NCBI RefSeq assembly: GCF_028864145.1
Contig: NZ_JARBHJ010000006.1
Coordinates: 1-64,000 of the forward strand
DNA from: Actinotignum schaalii
GTDB lineage: Bacteria > Actinomycetota > Actinomycetes > Actinomycetales > Actinomycetaceae
Reading direction: 5' to 3'
DNA length: 64,000 nucleotides
Below the pieces are notes generated by a model. It ran no database searches. It saw only the letters and a list, made by a program, of their open reading frames with translations, and had not been told where the DNA came from. Both the position numbers and the translations under genes were made by a program. Positions within the stretch are counted from its first letter, which is position 1. The number at the start of each line of letters is the position of its first letter. Shown piece after piece: positions 36,132 to 45,338 of this stretch.

Positions 36132-36174
36132 ACGCCCCGGAAAGCTCACCCATGAGTGGTCTTTCCGGGGCGTT
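36132..36174. terminator. Terminator between cas5e and siderophore-binding gene
   Basis: ACGCCCCGGAAAG (36132-36144) and CTTTCCGGGGCGT (36161-36173) form a perfect 13-bp stem with a 16-nt loop between two convergent genes. It probably serves both, although the T-run is short. Confidence 0.75.
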
Positions 36175-36231
36175 CTGCGCGAATCTGTGCACCAGGCCGT
36201 AGCACCTAACAGCGGCCTAAAAGCTCAGCGT

Positions 36232-37272
36232 TTACTTCGCAGCCTTCTCAATAAGCGGCGTCAGCTTGTCCAAGGCCCACAGCTGCGCGGCCGGGGTACC
36301 CAGGGAGAACGCATTGGACAGGTCGCCATCCACCACGAAAGCGTGGCCGGCCGCAACCGCCGGGACCTTCTGCCAGGTGGCATCTTCGGTGATCTGCGCG
36401 GTATCAATGAAAATCGGGAATGCCGCAATGAGATCGGCATCAATCGCATCGAGCTGCTCGGCGGAGAGCTGCACAGCAAAACCGCCATCGGCCGGAGCCA
36501 GCTCCTGAACCTTCGGGTTCTGCACGAAGCCCAGCTTCGTCATGAACTCCAGGCGCGTATCGCCCTTCAGGTAGGCACCCCAGCCCTCGGAGGTCTTCGT
36601 CGCCACGGTCACGGACTTGCCCTTCCAATCGGGGTGCGCGGCCGTAACCTCAGCGAACTTCTTTTCCACCGCATCCAGCTGCGCCGCGGCCGCCTTCGGC
36701 TTACCCAGCGCCGCACCAATCATGGTGACCTGGTCCTTCGTGGAGGTCAGCCAATTATCCGCGCCCTCCGGCAGCGAGACCGTCGGCGCAATCTGGGAAA
36801 GCTTATCGTGGCGTTCCTTATCGCCCGAAGTCTTGACGTCAAGAATAAGATCCGGCTTGAGCGCCGCGATCTTCTCGTACGACAGCTCCATTGTGCCCAG
36901 GATTTCCGGGGCCTTCTCATACGATTCGCTCACCCACGGGCCCACGCCATTGCCGCCGAAAGCCAGCCAGTCAGCCGCGCCCACCGGCTGCACGCCCAGC
37001 GAGAGCGCCACTTCGGCATCGCCCCAGCCCAGAGCGACCACGCGCTGCGGGGCTTCCTTGACAGTAACGGGCCCGAACTTCGTGTCAATTGTCGCGGGGA
37101 ATAACGCCTCGGTCGCGGCATTCCCGTCCGTAGCGGAGCTTGCCGCCGCGGAGGAGGAGGCAGGGGACGCCGAGGAATTGGCAGAATCATTACTCTTCTG
37201 AGAACCGCATCCGGCAAAAGCCAGGCAAGCCACCAGAACGGTGCCCGCCCACGCGGTCAGGGACTTCTTCAT
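36232..37272 (-). CDS. Iron-siderophore ABC transporter substrate-binding lipoprotein
   Basis: A cell-surface lipoprotein of the FepB/FhuD/FecB class (346 aa). The lipobox AFAGC gives Cys22, followed by a Ser/Ala-rich linker. The periplasmic-binding domain then starts TKFGPVTVKEAPQRVVALGWGD, the usual opening of these proteins. AAAGGAAG precedes ATG 37272; a start at 37296 would add eight charged residues. The gene is divergent from the two permeases and the ATPase at 37407-40368, with which it would form one importer. Confidence 0.9.
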   Translation of the reverse strand: MKKSLTAWAGTVLVACLAFAGCGSQKSNDSANSSASPASSSAAASSATDGNAATEALFPATIDTKFGPVTVKEAPQRVVALGWGDAEVALSLGVQPVGAADWLAFGGNGVGPWVSESYEKAPEILGTMELSYEKIAALKPDLILDVKTSGDKERHDKLSQIAPTVSLPEGADNWLTSTKDQVTMIGAALGKPKAAAAQLDAVEKKFAEVTAAHPDWKGKSVTVATKTSEGWGAYLKGDTRLEFMTKLGFVQNPKVQELAPADGGFAVQLSAEQLDAIDADLIAAFPIFIDTAQITEDATWQKVPAVAAGHAFVVDGDLSNAFSLGTPAAQLWALDKLTPLIEKAAK

Positions 37273-37385
37273 AACTTCCTTTCGTGGATGCCGCACTCGC
37301 GGCCGGACGCACCTGCGGCTGCGGTGGTCGTGTGGTTGTCACTGAAACCACAGATGCCCTATTAGGATACGCTGGCGTTGTTTAA

Positions 37386-37404
37386 TTGGGGTAGCCTGTT
37401 CTCG
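37386..37404 (+). promoter_or_regulatory. Possible DtxR/IdeR-type iron box
   Basis: TTGGGGTAGCCTGTTCTCG matches 12 of 19 positions of the classical TTAGGTTAG-CCTAACCTAA pattern, with its centre TAGCCT intact. TAGCCT could also be the -10 box for the permease gene, 9 nt from its ATG. Iron-dependent repression would suit the genes on both sides. Confidence 0.45.
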
Positions 37405-37406
37405 TT

Positions 37407-38471
37407 ATGAACAGCACCGTCCACCACCGTTTTTCGGCACGACGCCGCGCCTGCCCTGCTCCCGGCCGCACCACCGCGCGCCGGCGGGCCGCGGCCCTCA
37501 CCACTGGGATCATCGCTGTCGCGGTGCTGGCGCTCCTCTCCATTTGCATAGGCGCCCGCCCCATCTCCCCGGGAACACTGTTTACTATCATCTCCGGGGC
37601 AGAACGCGATTCCATGGACGCGCAAGCAGTGCTTACCTTGCGTCCGCCTCGTACGGTCGCCGCCCTTGCCATCGGTGCAGCTCTCGGGGTTGCCGGCGCG
37701 CTCATCCAGGCGATTTCCCGCAATCCTCTGGCCGAACCTGGGATCCTCGGGGTTTCGGCCGGTGCCGGTTTCGCGGTGACTCTCGCTATCGCGGTGGCGG
37801 GTATTAGCCGGCCGAGTATCTACATGTGGTGGGCGGTTGCCGGTGCACTCTTGGCCACCGCGGCGGTCCTCCTCATCGGCTCGCACCGCAGCGGTCGCGC
37901 GGATCCGGTTCGCCTGATCCTGGCCGGGGTGGCGCTTTCTGCCGTGCTCAACGGCATCGTGGGTGTGCTACGCCTGACTGATCCGCGTACTTTCAACGAA
38001 ATCCTCGTCTGGACGGCCGGCACGCTGGAAAACCGCCCCTGGGAGGTTATCCTGCCGGTTCTTCCGCTTCTGTTCTTCGGCCTCATGGCCGCTGCCGTGC
38101 TCACCCCAGCGCTCAATATCATTGCTCTCGGTGACGACGCCGCTCGCGCACTCGGTGCTCATGTCACGGTGATCCGCCTGGCCGGTATTGCGGCGATGAC
38201 GCTCCTCACCGGGGGTGCGGTTGCTATCGCCGGCCCTATTTCCTTCATAGGTCTCATGGCCCCGCACGCTATCCGCTCCTTTGCCGGGGCGGATCAACGT
38301 TGGATTGTGGGACTGTCCGCGCTCTGGGCCCCGGTCCTCCTCCTCGCCGCGGACATCCTCGCCCGCATTATTCTCCCGACCGGGGAACTTCCCGTGTCGG
38401 TCATGTGCGCCTTCCTGGGTGCCCCGGTCCTCATCTACCTCGTGCGCCGGCGAAAGGCTTTCACGCTATGA
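37407..38471 (+). CDS. FecCD-family siderophore permease 1
   Basis: An integral-membrane permease, 354 aa. Motifs: RPPRTVAALAIGAALGVAG, NPLAEPGILGVSAGAGF and IAGPISFIGLMAPHAIRSF. It has an Arg-rich cytoplasmic N-terminus. It overlaps the second permease by 4 nt (ATGA), so the two are made together and would form the heterodimeric pore for a ferric siderophore. Confidence 0.92.
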   Translation: MNSTVHHRFSARRRACPAPGRTTARRRAAALTTGIIAVAVLALLSICIGARPISPGTLFTIISGAERDSMDAQAVLTLRPPRTVAALAIGAALGVAGALIQAISRNPLAEPGILGVSAGAGFAVTLAIAVAGISRPSIYMWWAVAGALLATAAVLLIGSHRSGRADPVRLILAGVALSAVLNGIVGVLRLTDPRTFNEILVWTAGTLENRPWEVILPVLPLLFFGLMAAAVLTPALNIIALGDDAARALGAHVTVIRLAGIAAMTLLTGGAVAIAGPISFIGLMAPHAIRSFAGADQRWIVGLSALWAPVLLLAADILARIILPTGELPVSVMCAFLGAPVLIYLVRRRKAFTL

Positions 38472-39532
38472 GTTTTTCGCACCAACCTGCCGCTTTAAAG
38501 TCCCCTCTGCGCCACGTCGCACTACGACGCCGCCGCCGTTCCCGCCTGGTTGCGGCCGCGGTGAGCTTCGCTTTGGCCTTCGGGTGCGTGGGGGCTCTCC
38601 TCCTCGGGGATCTGCCCCTGAGCCTGGGCGAGGTGGCGGCCTGCTTCGCCCCGGATTCGATACGCGCGGTTGCCGCGGGTGACGGTGACTTCGCGGCCCA
38701 CGTGGTTCTAACCTGGCGCCTGCCACGGATCCTCGCCGCGGTGGCCTTCGGGGCAGCGCTCGGGCTTTCGGGTGCGCTCTTCCAAATTCTCACCCGAAAC
38801 CCGCTCGGCTCGCCGGATATTATCGGATTCAATGCCGGTGCCTATACCGGCGTTATTCTCACCCGGACTTTCCTGGTGGGTGGAGCTGTTGCGGTGAGTA
38901 TGGGGGCGCTGGCAGGTGGCGTCGTCGTCGGAATAATGATTTACGCGCTGGCCTACCGCAACGGCGTGTCCGGGTTCCGTCTCATTATTGTGGGAATCGG
39001 TATGACGGCGATGCTCAGCGCGGCGAATACCTGGCTGCTCTTGCGGGCCTCGGATGAGGTGGCGCTCAGCCTCGCGGTGTGGGGCGCCGGAACGCTCGGG
39101 CAGGCATCGTGGGCGAAGATCGGGCCCGCGCTGGTTTTCTTGGTGTTGTTGCTTCCGTTTGTGGCGTGTTGCGTGCGGCCGTTGCGGCAGCTGGAATTAG
39201 GCGACGACGCCGCAGCTGCACACGGCTTGTCGGTCGAGAAGGCGCGCCGGGGGATCCTCGCGGTTGGTATCGCTTTGACCTGTGTGGTGACGGCGGCGGC
39301 CGGACCTATTGCTTTTGTGGCTCTGGCTGCTCCGCAGGTGGGGCGGATGGCGGCGGGGCGACGCGGAATTTCGCTGGTGCATAGCGCGCTAGCGGGTGCC
39401 TCGATTTTGTTCCTGGCTGATCTTTTCGCCCAATATGCCCTGGCTCGGCCGGTTCCGGTGGGTGCAATTACCACGGTGGTCGGTGGCCTTTATGTGCTGG
39501 TTGTGGTGATGTCGCAACGGAAGGGACGATGA
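38468..39532 (+). CDS. FecCD-family siderophore permease 2
   Basis: The second permease subunit, 354 aa, with RLPRILAAVAFGAALGLSG, NPLGSPDIIGFNAGAYTGV and AAGPIAFVALAAPQVGRM. The FecD-like half usually carries NPLGSPDIIG, as here. ATG 38468 overlaps the stop of permease 1; the frame is open from 38300 but that lies inside the first gene. Confidence 0.92.
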   Translation: MSFSHQPAALKSPLRHVALRRRRRSRLVAAAVSFALAFGCVGALLLGDLPLSLGEVAACFAPDSIRAVAAGDGDFAAHVVLTWRLPRILAAVAFGAALGLSGALFQILTRNPLGSPDIIGFNAGAYTGVILTRTFLVGGAVAVSMGALAGGVVVGIMIYALAYRNGVSGFRLIIVGIGMTAMLSAANTWLLLRASDEVALSLAVWGAGTLGQASWAKIGPALVFLVLLLPFVACCVRPLRQLELGDDAAAAHGLSVEKARRGILAVGIALTCVVTAAAGPIAFVALAAPQVGRMAAGRRGISLVHSALAGASILFLADLFAQYALARPVPVGAITTVVGGLYVLVVVMSQRKGR

Positions 39533-40368
39533 ATATGCGTGGCAACAGCGGTGGCGTGAACGTGGGTGCGGCTGGCCCGGCCGGTGCGGCGCGTTTGCGC
39601 AGTGTTGATCTGAGCCTGGGCTATGGGGATGTCGCCGTGGCGCGGGATCTGAATGTGGAGATCCCGGATGGCTCGTTCACGGTGATCGTGGGGGCGAACG
39701 GGTGTGGGAAGTCCACGCTGCTACGCGGTTTGGCACGGTTACTTTCGCCCGCGAGCGGCCGGGTGCTGCTGGATGGGCGAGATATTGCGGCGATGGGCTC
39801 GCGGGATTTCGCGCGGGAACTTGCGTTGTTGCCGCAGTCTCCGCATGTTCCGGAGGGTATTACGGTTGCCGAGCTGGTGGCTCGGGGGCGTTACCCGCAC
39901 CAGGGTTTGTTTGCGCGGCCTTCGGCACGTGATGAGGAGGCGGTTGCTCGGGCTTTGGCGGCTACGGGTACCGCGGATTTTGCTGATGCGTTGCTGGGGG
40001 AGCTCTCGGGTGGAGAACGCCAGCGGGTGTGGGTGGCGATGGTTCTGGCCCAAGACACACCGATTATTTTTTTGGATGAGCCGACGACGTATCTGGATAT
40101 CGCTTACCAGATTGAGCTCTTGGACTTGTGTGCTCGACTGAATCGAGAGGGCCGCACTCTGGTGGCGGTCCTGCACGATCTGAATCAGGCGGCGCGTTAC
40201 GCCACTCATATCATCGCGATGAAGGATGGGCGTATTGCTTTTTCGGGTTCGGCTGTCGAGGTTTTCACTCCGGAAAACATTGCGGAAATCTACGGGATAA
40301 CTGCGGTAGTTATCCCGGATCCGGTGACGGGCACCCCGATGGTGGTGCCGGTTTCGGCAGGTATTTAG
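39529..40368 (+). CDS. Siderophore ABC transporter ATPase
   Basis: A FepC/FecE-type ATPase of 279 aa. Walker A VGANGCGKSTLL, Q-loop ALLPQSP, signature LSGGERQRVW, Walker B PIIFLDEPTTYLD and H-loop VAVLHDLNQAARYA are all intact. ATG overlaps the stop of permease 2. Its end overlaps the stop of the convergent YggS gene by 4 nt. Confidence 0.93.
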   Translation: MNMRGNSGGVNVGAAGPAGAARLRSVDLSLGYGDVAVARDLNVEIPDGSFTVIVGANGCGKSTLLRGLARLLSPASGRVLLDGRDIAAMGSRDFARELALLPQSPHVPEGITVAELVARGRYPHQGLFARPSARDEEAVARALAATGTADFADALLGELSGGERQRVWVAMVLAQDTPIIFLDEPTTYLDIAYQIELLDLCARLNREGRTLVAVLHDLNQAARYATHIIAMKDGRIAFSGSAVEVFTPENIAEIYGITAVVIPDPVTGTPMVVPVSAGI

Positions 40369-41225
40369 GCCGCGGGCCGGGGCCCGAAGATGGCGCTGCC
40401 CACACGTACCTGGGTGGAGCCTTCGGCCACGGCGATGCTCATGTCGTGGGTCATTCCCATGGAGAGTTCCTGTACGCTGGGGTGCTCGCGCTGGAGCTTA
40501 TCCCGCAGTTCACGCACAAGCGCGAAGGAGTGGGCGATCTTCCGTTCATCAGTGGTATTGGCTCCGATGGTCATGAGGCCATCGACCCGCAAGTGGGGGA
40601 GTTCGGCGATCTGCCCTACCAGTTCTTCTACCTGGTGGGGTTCCACTCCGTACTGGCTGGCTGCTCCGGAGGAGTTGACCTGGACGTAAATGGAGAAGGG
40701 GCCGTGGGCGTGGCCTTCTTCGCGCAAGCGGCCTTGCAGCCGGTTGAGGCGCTGGGCAAGTTTCAGACTATCCACAGTTTCGATGCAATCGGCCAGTTCG
40801 AGGGCGCGCCCGGCTTTATTCGATTGCACGTGGCCGATGACATGGGTCCAGTGGGGTGGGTTTCCGGCGCTGGCCGGGGTGATGCCGCTGCCTTCCCAAG
40901 CGCTGGCGTCGTGGATGAGGCGTGCCGATGGGCCTGCACCCGTGCTGGGTGTTGCGAGCTGGGTTTCTACGTCTTGGAGTTGTTGGATGAAGTTTTGGCC
41001 CATGAGGCGGGATCCGGCGGCAAGCGCAGCGTGAATGGCGGTGATGGACTGGTGTTTCACGACGATTTGGAGCCGAGCGGTACCGAGCGGTATGCCGGCA
41101 GCTTCTTCCGCTCCGCGCAGAGCATCACGCACCAGGTTGATGCGGTCGGGGATCTCCTCCGCGGTTGGGACTATGCTGGACAATTCGGCGAGGTGAGCAA
41201 GCCTGCCCTGCTCCGTATGTGTCAT
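40365..41225 (-). CDS. YggS/PLPBP-family pyridoxal phosphate homeostasis protein
   Basis: A cytosolic PLP-binding protein with a single alanine-racemase-like barrel, involved in vitamin B6 and amino-acid balance. The PLP lysine would be in QIVVKHQ (about residue 57). The family motifs IGHVQSNKAG, ETVDSLKLAQRL, QVNSSG and LSMGMTHDMSIAVAEGSTQVRVG are clear (written here in parts under 20 residues). It is longer (about 286 aa) than the usual 225-240 because of an N-terminal extension and an insert near residue 95. The usual GENYVQE is GQNFIQQ here. In actinobacteria yggS is often near cell-division genes; here it is isolated. Confidence 0.85.
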   Translation of the reverse strand: MTHTEQGRLAHLAELSSIVPTAEEIPDRINLVRDALRGAEEAAGIPLGTARLQIVVKHQSITAIHAALAAGSRLMGQNFIQQLQDVETQLATPSTGAGPSARLIHDASAWEGSGITPASAGNPPHWTHVIGHVQSNKAGRALELADCIETVDSLKLAQRLNRLQGRLREEGHAHGPFSIYVQVNSSGAASQYGVEPHQVEELVGQIAELPHLRVDGLMTIGANTTDERKIAHSFALVRELRDKLQREHPSVQELSMGMTHDMSIAVAEGSTQVRVGSAIFGPRPAA

Positions 41226-41301
41226 GGTTTGTATCAACTCCACAGGTATCGTGTATCAGCCGCTGTTTATGGTAGATCTCTGCACCGCGAACTGGGGAAA
41301 T

Positions 41302-41361
41302 GGTCTCAGAACTGATGGCACGGTCTCAGAACTAATGACACGGTCTCAGAACTGGTGCCGC
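41302..41361. repeat. Three tandem 20-bp repeats
   Basis: GGTCTCAGAACT followed by 8 variable bases occurs at 41302, 41322 and 41342, exactly head to tail. It lies between the yggS start and the helicase stop. Similar GGTCTCAGAA termini occur at ends of some IS elements, but no transposase is present, so it may be an IS scar. Confidence 0.75.
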
Positions 41362-41418
41362 GTTTTCCGAATCGGCGTATATCTCATCACCGGGGTAGTG
41401 GTGGCGGGTGCAGCGGGC

Positions 41419-44190
41419 TCATAGTTCTCCCACGCTAATAATGTCGAGGATGGCGTGTCCGGCTTCATCGCTTGCCTCGAGGTCCACAACTGCCCAGAAT
41501 CCCCACGAGTTGTCACCTGCGCCGTCGTCAAAAACTTGACGCACCAACCAGGCACGCAGACGCCCGGTGGCGGTGGTGAGGTTGTCCATGACGCTATCCA
41601 CGTGGGCTGCCGGAACTCCGGCGGTGATGAAATCGGCGCGGTCGGGGTGTTCGAGCACGGTGACGAGTTGGGCGGAGCGTGCTTCGGCACCGGTGCCGAT
41701 CTCCTGGTAGGAATCGAAATAAGCATCGGTGGCATCCATCCAGGCATCGCCATCCCAGACCGGGCCGCCCACCCAGAGCGGGATACCTTCCCCGCGGGCC
41801 ACGCCGGCCCCATCATCGAGTGCCGCCCTATCAAGCCAGTCGAGATTTTCGTGTGCTACGGCTTCCACGAAACGGAAGAGCGCATTGCGGATGGAGACGC
41901 GTAGCGCGTGCGGGCTGCGCGAGAGCGTGACCTTTCCATCTTCATCAGCACCGAAAGCGCGTTCGCGAGCTCCGCCGGTGCTGCTGTCAAGATTGGTGAT
42001 GTCTGCGGTGGTAATGCGGCCATCACGCAGGGCTTCCCATTCGTCGAGCAGGCTGGAATCCACCGAGCGTACCAGGCTGCCCAGCCAGGCGGTCATATCC
42101 TCAAGATCCTGGGTGCGGGCCTCCAGCGGCACCGTTTGGCGCAGCGCCTTGTAGGTATCTGTGAGGTAGCGCAGCAACGTGCCTTCGGAACGGGCCAGGT
42201 CATAACGGGAAATAAATTCCGAGAAGGTGATCGCGTTTTCGATCATTTCCCGCACGATGGATTTGGGGGAGAGCTGGAAGTCATCCACCCAGGGATTGGT
42301 TTGCCGGTAGATCTGGAGTGCCGCACCGAGTTCTTCCGCGAGCGGTTGGGGCCAGGTGATTTTATCGGCTTCGGCCATGCGTTCGTCATAGCCGATGCCA
42401 GCGGCTTTCATTCGCCCGATTGCGCGCCCGCGCGCTGCGCGTTCCTGCGCGTAGAGGACCTGCATGGGGTTATCCTGGACCGCTTCGATCACCGAGATGA
42501 CATCGAGGGCGTACTCCGGGCTATCCGGATCAAGGATATCCAGCGCGGCCAGCGCAAAGGGTGCCAGCGGTTGGTTCAAGGAGAAGTCATCAGGAACTTC
42601 GCGTGCGTATTCGATGGGGGAATGGTCCGGGTGCTCCGCTAGCCACTGCGGAGTACGGTGCAGGATAACGCCCGCCCGCTCGAGAGACATGTAAATGCGG
42701 GTGGCTTGCCGGATGAGTTGGTTGGAAGCCGTGCGCGGTTCGTGATTATCCGTGAGTAACTTGGTTACGGCCGCGACATTATCCCCCGGCCGCTGGAACA
42801 AATTGAGCATGAGCGAGTGGGATACCCGCATGTGGGACGTCAGGGTTTCCGGAGCTGCGCCTTTGAGATACTCAAAAGTCTTTTCCGACCACAGTACTGT
42901 ATTTTCCGGCGGCTTCTTCTTTTGGATGCGACGCTGTTTGACCGGATCATCCCCGGCGCGGGCCACCAGCCGCGCATTTTCAATTTCAAATTCGGGTGCC
43001 TGCACAATAACATCACCCTTCGTATCGAATCCGGCCCGCCCGGCCCGGCCTGCGATCTGGTGAAATTCACGTGCACTCAGGTGGCGATTGCGTTGGCCAT
43101 CAAATTTAGCCAGCCCGGTCATGACAACGGTGCGAATAGGAACGTTAATGCCCACCCCGAGGGTATCCGTACCGGAGATGACCGGCAGTAACCCGGCCTG
43201 TGCCAGCTTTTCCACGAGGCGCCGGTAGCGGGGGAGGAGGCCCGCGTGGTGCACGCCAATACCGGAACGGAGCAGCTTGGAGAGAATTTTCCCGAAACCG
43301 GGCCCGAAGGAAAAATCTCCGAGGGCTTCGTGGATGCGGGCTTTCTGTTCCTTGGAAACGAGGGCGTGGGTGAGGAGGGCTTGGGCCTGTGCTACTGCCT
43401 CCCGCTGCGAAAAATGCACCACATAGACGGGCGCGCGATGCGTGGAGGTGAGTTCCAGGAGGAGTTCACCGAGTGGCTGATAGGAATAAGAGAAAGAGAG
43501 CGGCACCGGCCGTTCCGCGTTACTCATGAGTTCGACGGCGCGCCCGGTGCGCTTCTCAAGATCTTCTGCCAGCCAGGTGGTATCCCCCAGGGTGGCGGAG
43601 AGGAGCACCTGCTGGGTGCGGGTGAGTTCCAGGAGGGGAACCTGCCAGGCCCAACCGCGTTGCGGATCCGAGTAATAGTGGAATTCATCTTGGACCAGCA
43701 CGCCGATATCCGCCGCGGCGCCCTCCCGCAAGCTCAGATTCGCCACGATTTCCGCGGTGGCACACACTACGGGAGCCCCGGGGTTAATGGTGGAATCCCC
43801 GGTTACCATCCCCACGTTATCCGCACCGAAAACATTGATGAGTTCAAAAAACTTCTCCGATACCAGGGCCTTGAGAGGCGCGGTGTAATACGCGGTTTTC
43901 CCGCGCGCGAGACCGCAGAAAATAGCGGTGAGCGCGATGAGCGACTTACCTGAACCGGTGGGGGTGGAGACGATCATATGAGCGTCATCAATAGCGGCGA
44001 GCAACGCTTCTTCCTGATGGGGGTAGAGCGGCCGGCCGGTGCTTTCCGCCCACTGGGTGAAAGCCTCATAAAGGGCATCATCAGGCGGGTTGAGCCCATA
44101 CTTATCCTCCAGAAGGTCCAGGGCAACATTGAGTTGCGGACGAGGGCGCAGCGCCGCGGCCCCGGGCTGATCTGACTGTTGTGAACTCAT
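41419..44190 (-). CDS. DEAD/DEAH helicase with DUF3516 domain
   Basis: A 923-aa Ski2-like superfamily 2 helicase typical of actinobacteria. N-terminal RecA domain: Q-region YPHQEEALL, motif I STPTGSGKSLIAL, motif II VLVQDEFHYY (DEFH in place of DEVH), motif III LLSATLGD. The second domain includes GVHHAGLLPRYR, ISGTDTLGVGIN and QIAGRAGRAGFDTKG (motif VI). The remaining 450 residues are the DUF3516 region. Probable RNA helicase in RNA turnover; partners are not visible nearby. Confidence 0.88.
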   Translation of the reverse strand: MSSQQSDQPGAAALRPRPQLNVALDLLEDKYGLNPPDDALYEAFTQWAESTGRPLYPHQEEALLAAIDDAHMIVSTPTGSGKSLIALTAIFCGLARGKTAYYTAPLKALVSEKFFELINVFGADNVGMVTGDSTINPGAPVVCATAEIVANLSLREGAAADIGVLVQDEFHYYSDPQRGWAWQVPLLELTRTQQVLLSATLGDTTWLAEDLEKRTGRAVELMSNAERPVPLSFSYSYQPLGELLLELTSTHRAPVYVVHFSQREAVAQAQALLTHALVSKEQKARIHEALGDFSFGPGFGKILSKLLRSGIGVHHAGLLPRYRRLVEKLAQAGLLPVISGTDTLGVGINVPIRTVVMTGLAKFDGQRNRHLSAREFHQIAGRAGRAGFDTKGDVIVQAPEFEIENARLVARAGDDPVKQRRIQKKKPPENTVLWSEKTFEYLKGAAPETLTSHMRVSHSLMLNLFQRPGDNVAAVTKLLTDNHEPRTASNQLIRQATRIYMSLERAGVILHRTPQWLAEHPDHSPIEYAREVPDDFSLNQPLAPFALAALDILDPDSPEYALDVISVIEAVQDNPMQVLYAQERAARGRAIGRMKAAGIGYDERMAEADKITWPQPLAEELGAALQIYRQTNPWVDDFQLSPKSIVREMIENAITFSEFISRYDLARSEGTLLRYLTDTYKALRQTVPLEARTQDLEDMTAWLGSLVRSVDSSLLDEWEALRDGRITTADITNLDSSTGGARERAFGADEDGKVTLSRSPHALRVSIRNALFRFVEAVAHENLDWLDRAALDDGAGVARGEGIPLWVGGPVWDGDAWMDATDAYFDSYQEIGTGAEARSAQLVTVLEHPDRADFITAGVPAAHVDSVMDNLTTATGRLRAWLVRQVFDDGAGDNSWGFWAVVDLEASDEAGHAILDIISVGEL

Positions 44191-44251
44191 GACTTAAGGG
44201 TGCCACACTCCTACGACATAAAAATTGGCCGGAACTGCTGCGGGGCGCGGT

Positions 44252-44354
44252 GCGGATCCTTGAACCTCCGGGTGAGCGGACCCCTAACCTGTGGCTTAGC
44301 GGACCCTTAACCTGTGGGTTAAGGGTTGGGTGCGGGCCCTTAATCAGTGGGTTA
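44252..44354. repeat. Four degenerate 23-bp repeats with internal palindrome
   Basis: Units of the type GCGGACCCTTAACCTGTGG begin at about 44252, 44275, 44299 and 44331. One includes the hairpin CCCTTAACC-TGT-GGGTTAAGGG (about 44304-44326). They lie upstream of the helicase gene on its promoter side. The last unit shares 15 bases (CTTAATCAGTGGGTT) with the anticodon arm of the tRNA-Lys 240 bp away, probably by chance. Confidence 0.55.
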
Positions 44355-44476
44355 CGGGGCGCGTCAATTGGGTGGGAGCCGGTTTGTACGACGGCGCAAA
44401 GCGCGGCATTTCGCGCGTATCGGGCGGTGGGGGATGCGATGTGAGGGAGGAAACAGCCTGAGATAGGGTTCTTGAC

Positions 44477-44505
44477 TTGCACTGGGCGGCGGCCCTGGGT
44501 AAAGT
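44477..44505 (+). promoter_or_regulatory. tRNA-Lys promoter
   Basis: TTGCAC (44477-44482) and TAAAGT (44500-44505) are 17 bp apart, about 42 bp before the tRNA. Confidence 0.5.
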
Positions 44506-44547
44506 ATCTATTCGTCGCCGCGGGCGGCAAACATAAAAGAATAACGA

Positions 44548-44620
<73 letters not shown>

Positions 44621-44626
44621 CAACGG

Positions 44627-44654
44627 CCCCGCAGTTCCAAGCTGCGGGGTTTTT
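44627..44654 (+). terminator. Terminator after tRNA-Lys
   Basis: CCCCGCAG (44627-44634) pairs with CTGCGGGG (44642-44649), followed by five T residues. Confidence 0.9.
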
Positions 44655-44879
44655 CGCGTCAGCATGGCGAAAACTCGCACGTGCACAGCGTACGTTGTGG
44701 ATTGTTTTTACGCCACCACCTCCACGGAATACACCCACTGAACCCCCCGGCACCTACGCGCAGGGCGAAATCACACTCCGTACCCGCGACTATCTAAGCG
44801 ACATGTGTCGCGTTATTCTTGGTAGCGAACGGTGCGAATCGCGCGAGAGGAATGCGCGGCTACCAGTTATGGAGCGATG
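44655..44879. other. Gap without recognised features
   Basis: No gene, RNA or convincing repeat was seen between the tRNA terminator and the next ORF. Confidence 0.4.
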
Positions 44880-45317
44880 ATGAGTGATTGTCCTTATTTC
44901 CATATCTCTAAGACTGGGCTCATCGCCCTCGCGGGCGGAGTGTGGTGCCTGGCTGGAGTAAATGTTGCCCGAATTGGAGTGGAGAGCTTCGCGGAATCGG
45001 CCTTGGGTGCGCCGTGGATCTGCCTGCTTCCCCCGCTCGTTCTCGCCGCCTTCGGAGCGATGTTCGCCAAGGTTGCCGGGAGGCATATCCGGCGCATTCG
45101 CTCCCATCCGCGCCCGGCACGGCCTTTCTGGCATTTCTTCGATGTGCGTTCCTACCTCCTCATGGCCGTCATGATGGGCGGAGGCATAGCCGTGCGGGCC
45201 AGCGGGCTGCTGCCCAACTCCTTCATCGCCTTCTTTTACACCGGATTGGGGGCCGCGCTTGCCGGAGCCGGCCTCCTTTTCTTTGTGATTCTTCTCCGGG
45301 ATTCCCATATTTCCTAA
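44880..45317 (+). CDS. Four-helix membrane protein, unknown
   Basis: A 145-aa hydrophobic protein with about four transmembrane segments in two pairs (GLIALAGGVWCLAGV; ICLLPPLVLAAFGAMF; YLLMAVMMGGGIAV; AALAGAGLLFFVIL), separated by a basic loop rich in Arg and His. I do not recognise a family. GGAG precedes ATG 44880 with good spacing; ATG 44877 is an alternative. Just downstream is the HAIR box of the Hsp20 gene. Confidence 0.65.
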   Translation: MSDCPYFHISKTGLIALAGGVWCLAGVNVARIGVESFAESALGAPWICLLPPLVLAAFGAMFAKVAGRHIRRIRSHPRPARPFWHFFDVRSYLLMAVMMGGGIAVRASGLLPNSFIAFFYTGLGAALAGAGLLFFVILLRDSHIS

Positions 45318-45338
45318 GTTGAGCGTAAGTGACTCAAT
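45318..45338 (+). promoter_or_regulatory. HAIR box (HspR operator)
   Basis: GTTGAGC, seven bases, ACTCAAT. This matches the HspR inverted repeat CTTGAGT-N7-ACTCAAG in 11 of 14 arm positions with exact spacing. A second palindrome (CTCAATAACTATTGAG, 45334-45349) overlaps its right arm. Both lie upstream of the Hsp20 gene. Confidence 0.75.

Noticed and set aside
44339-44353. 15-nt copy of the tRNA-Lys anticodon arm as a phage attachment remnant
   Set aside because: It is part of a local 23-bp repeat family, and no integrase or phage genes are nearby.
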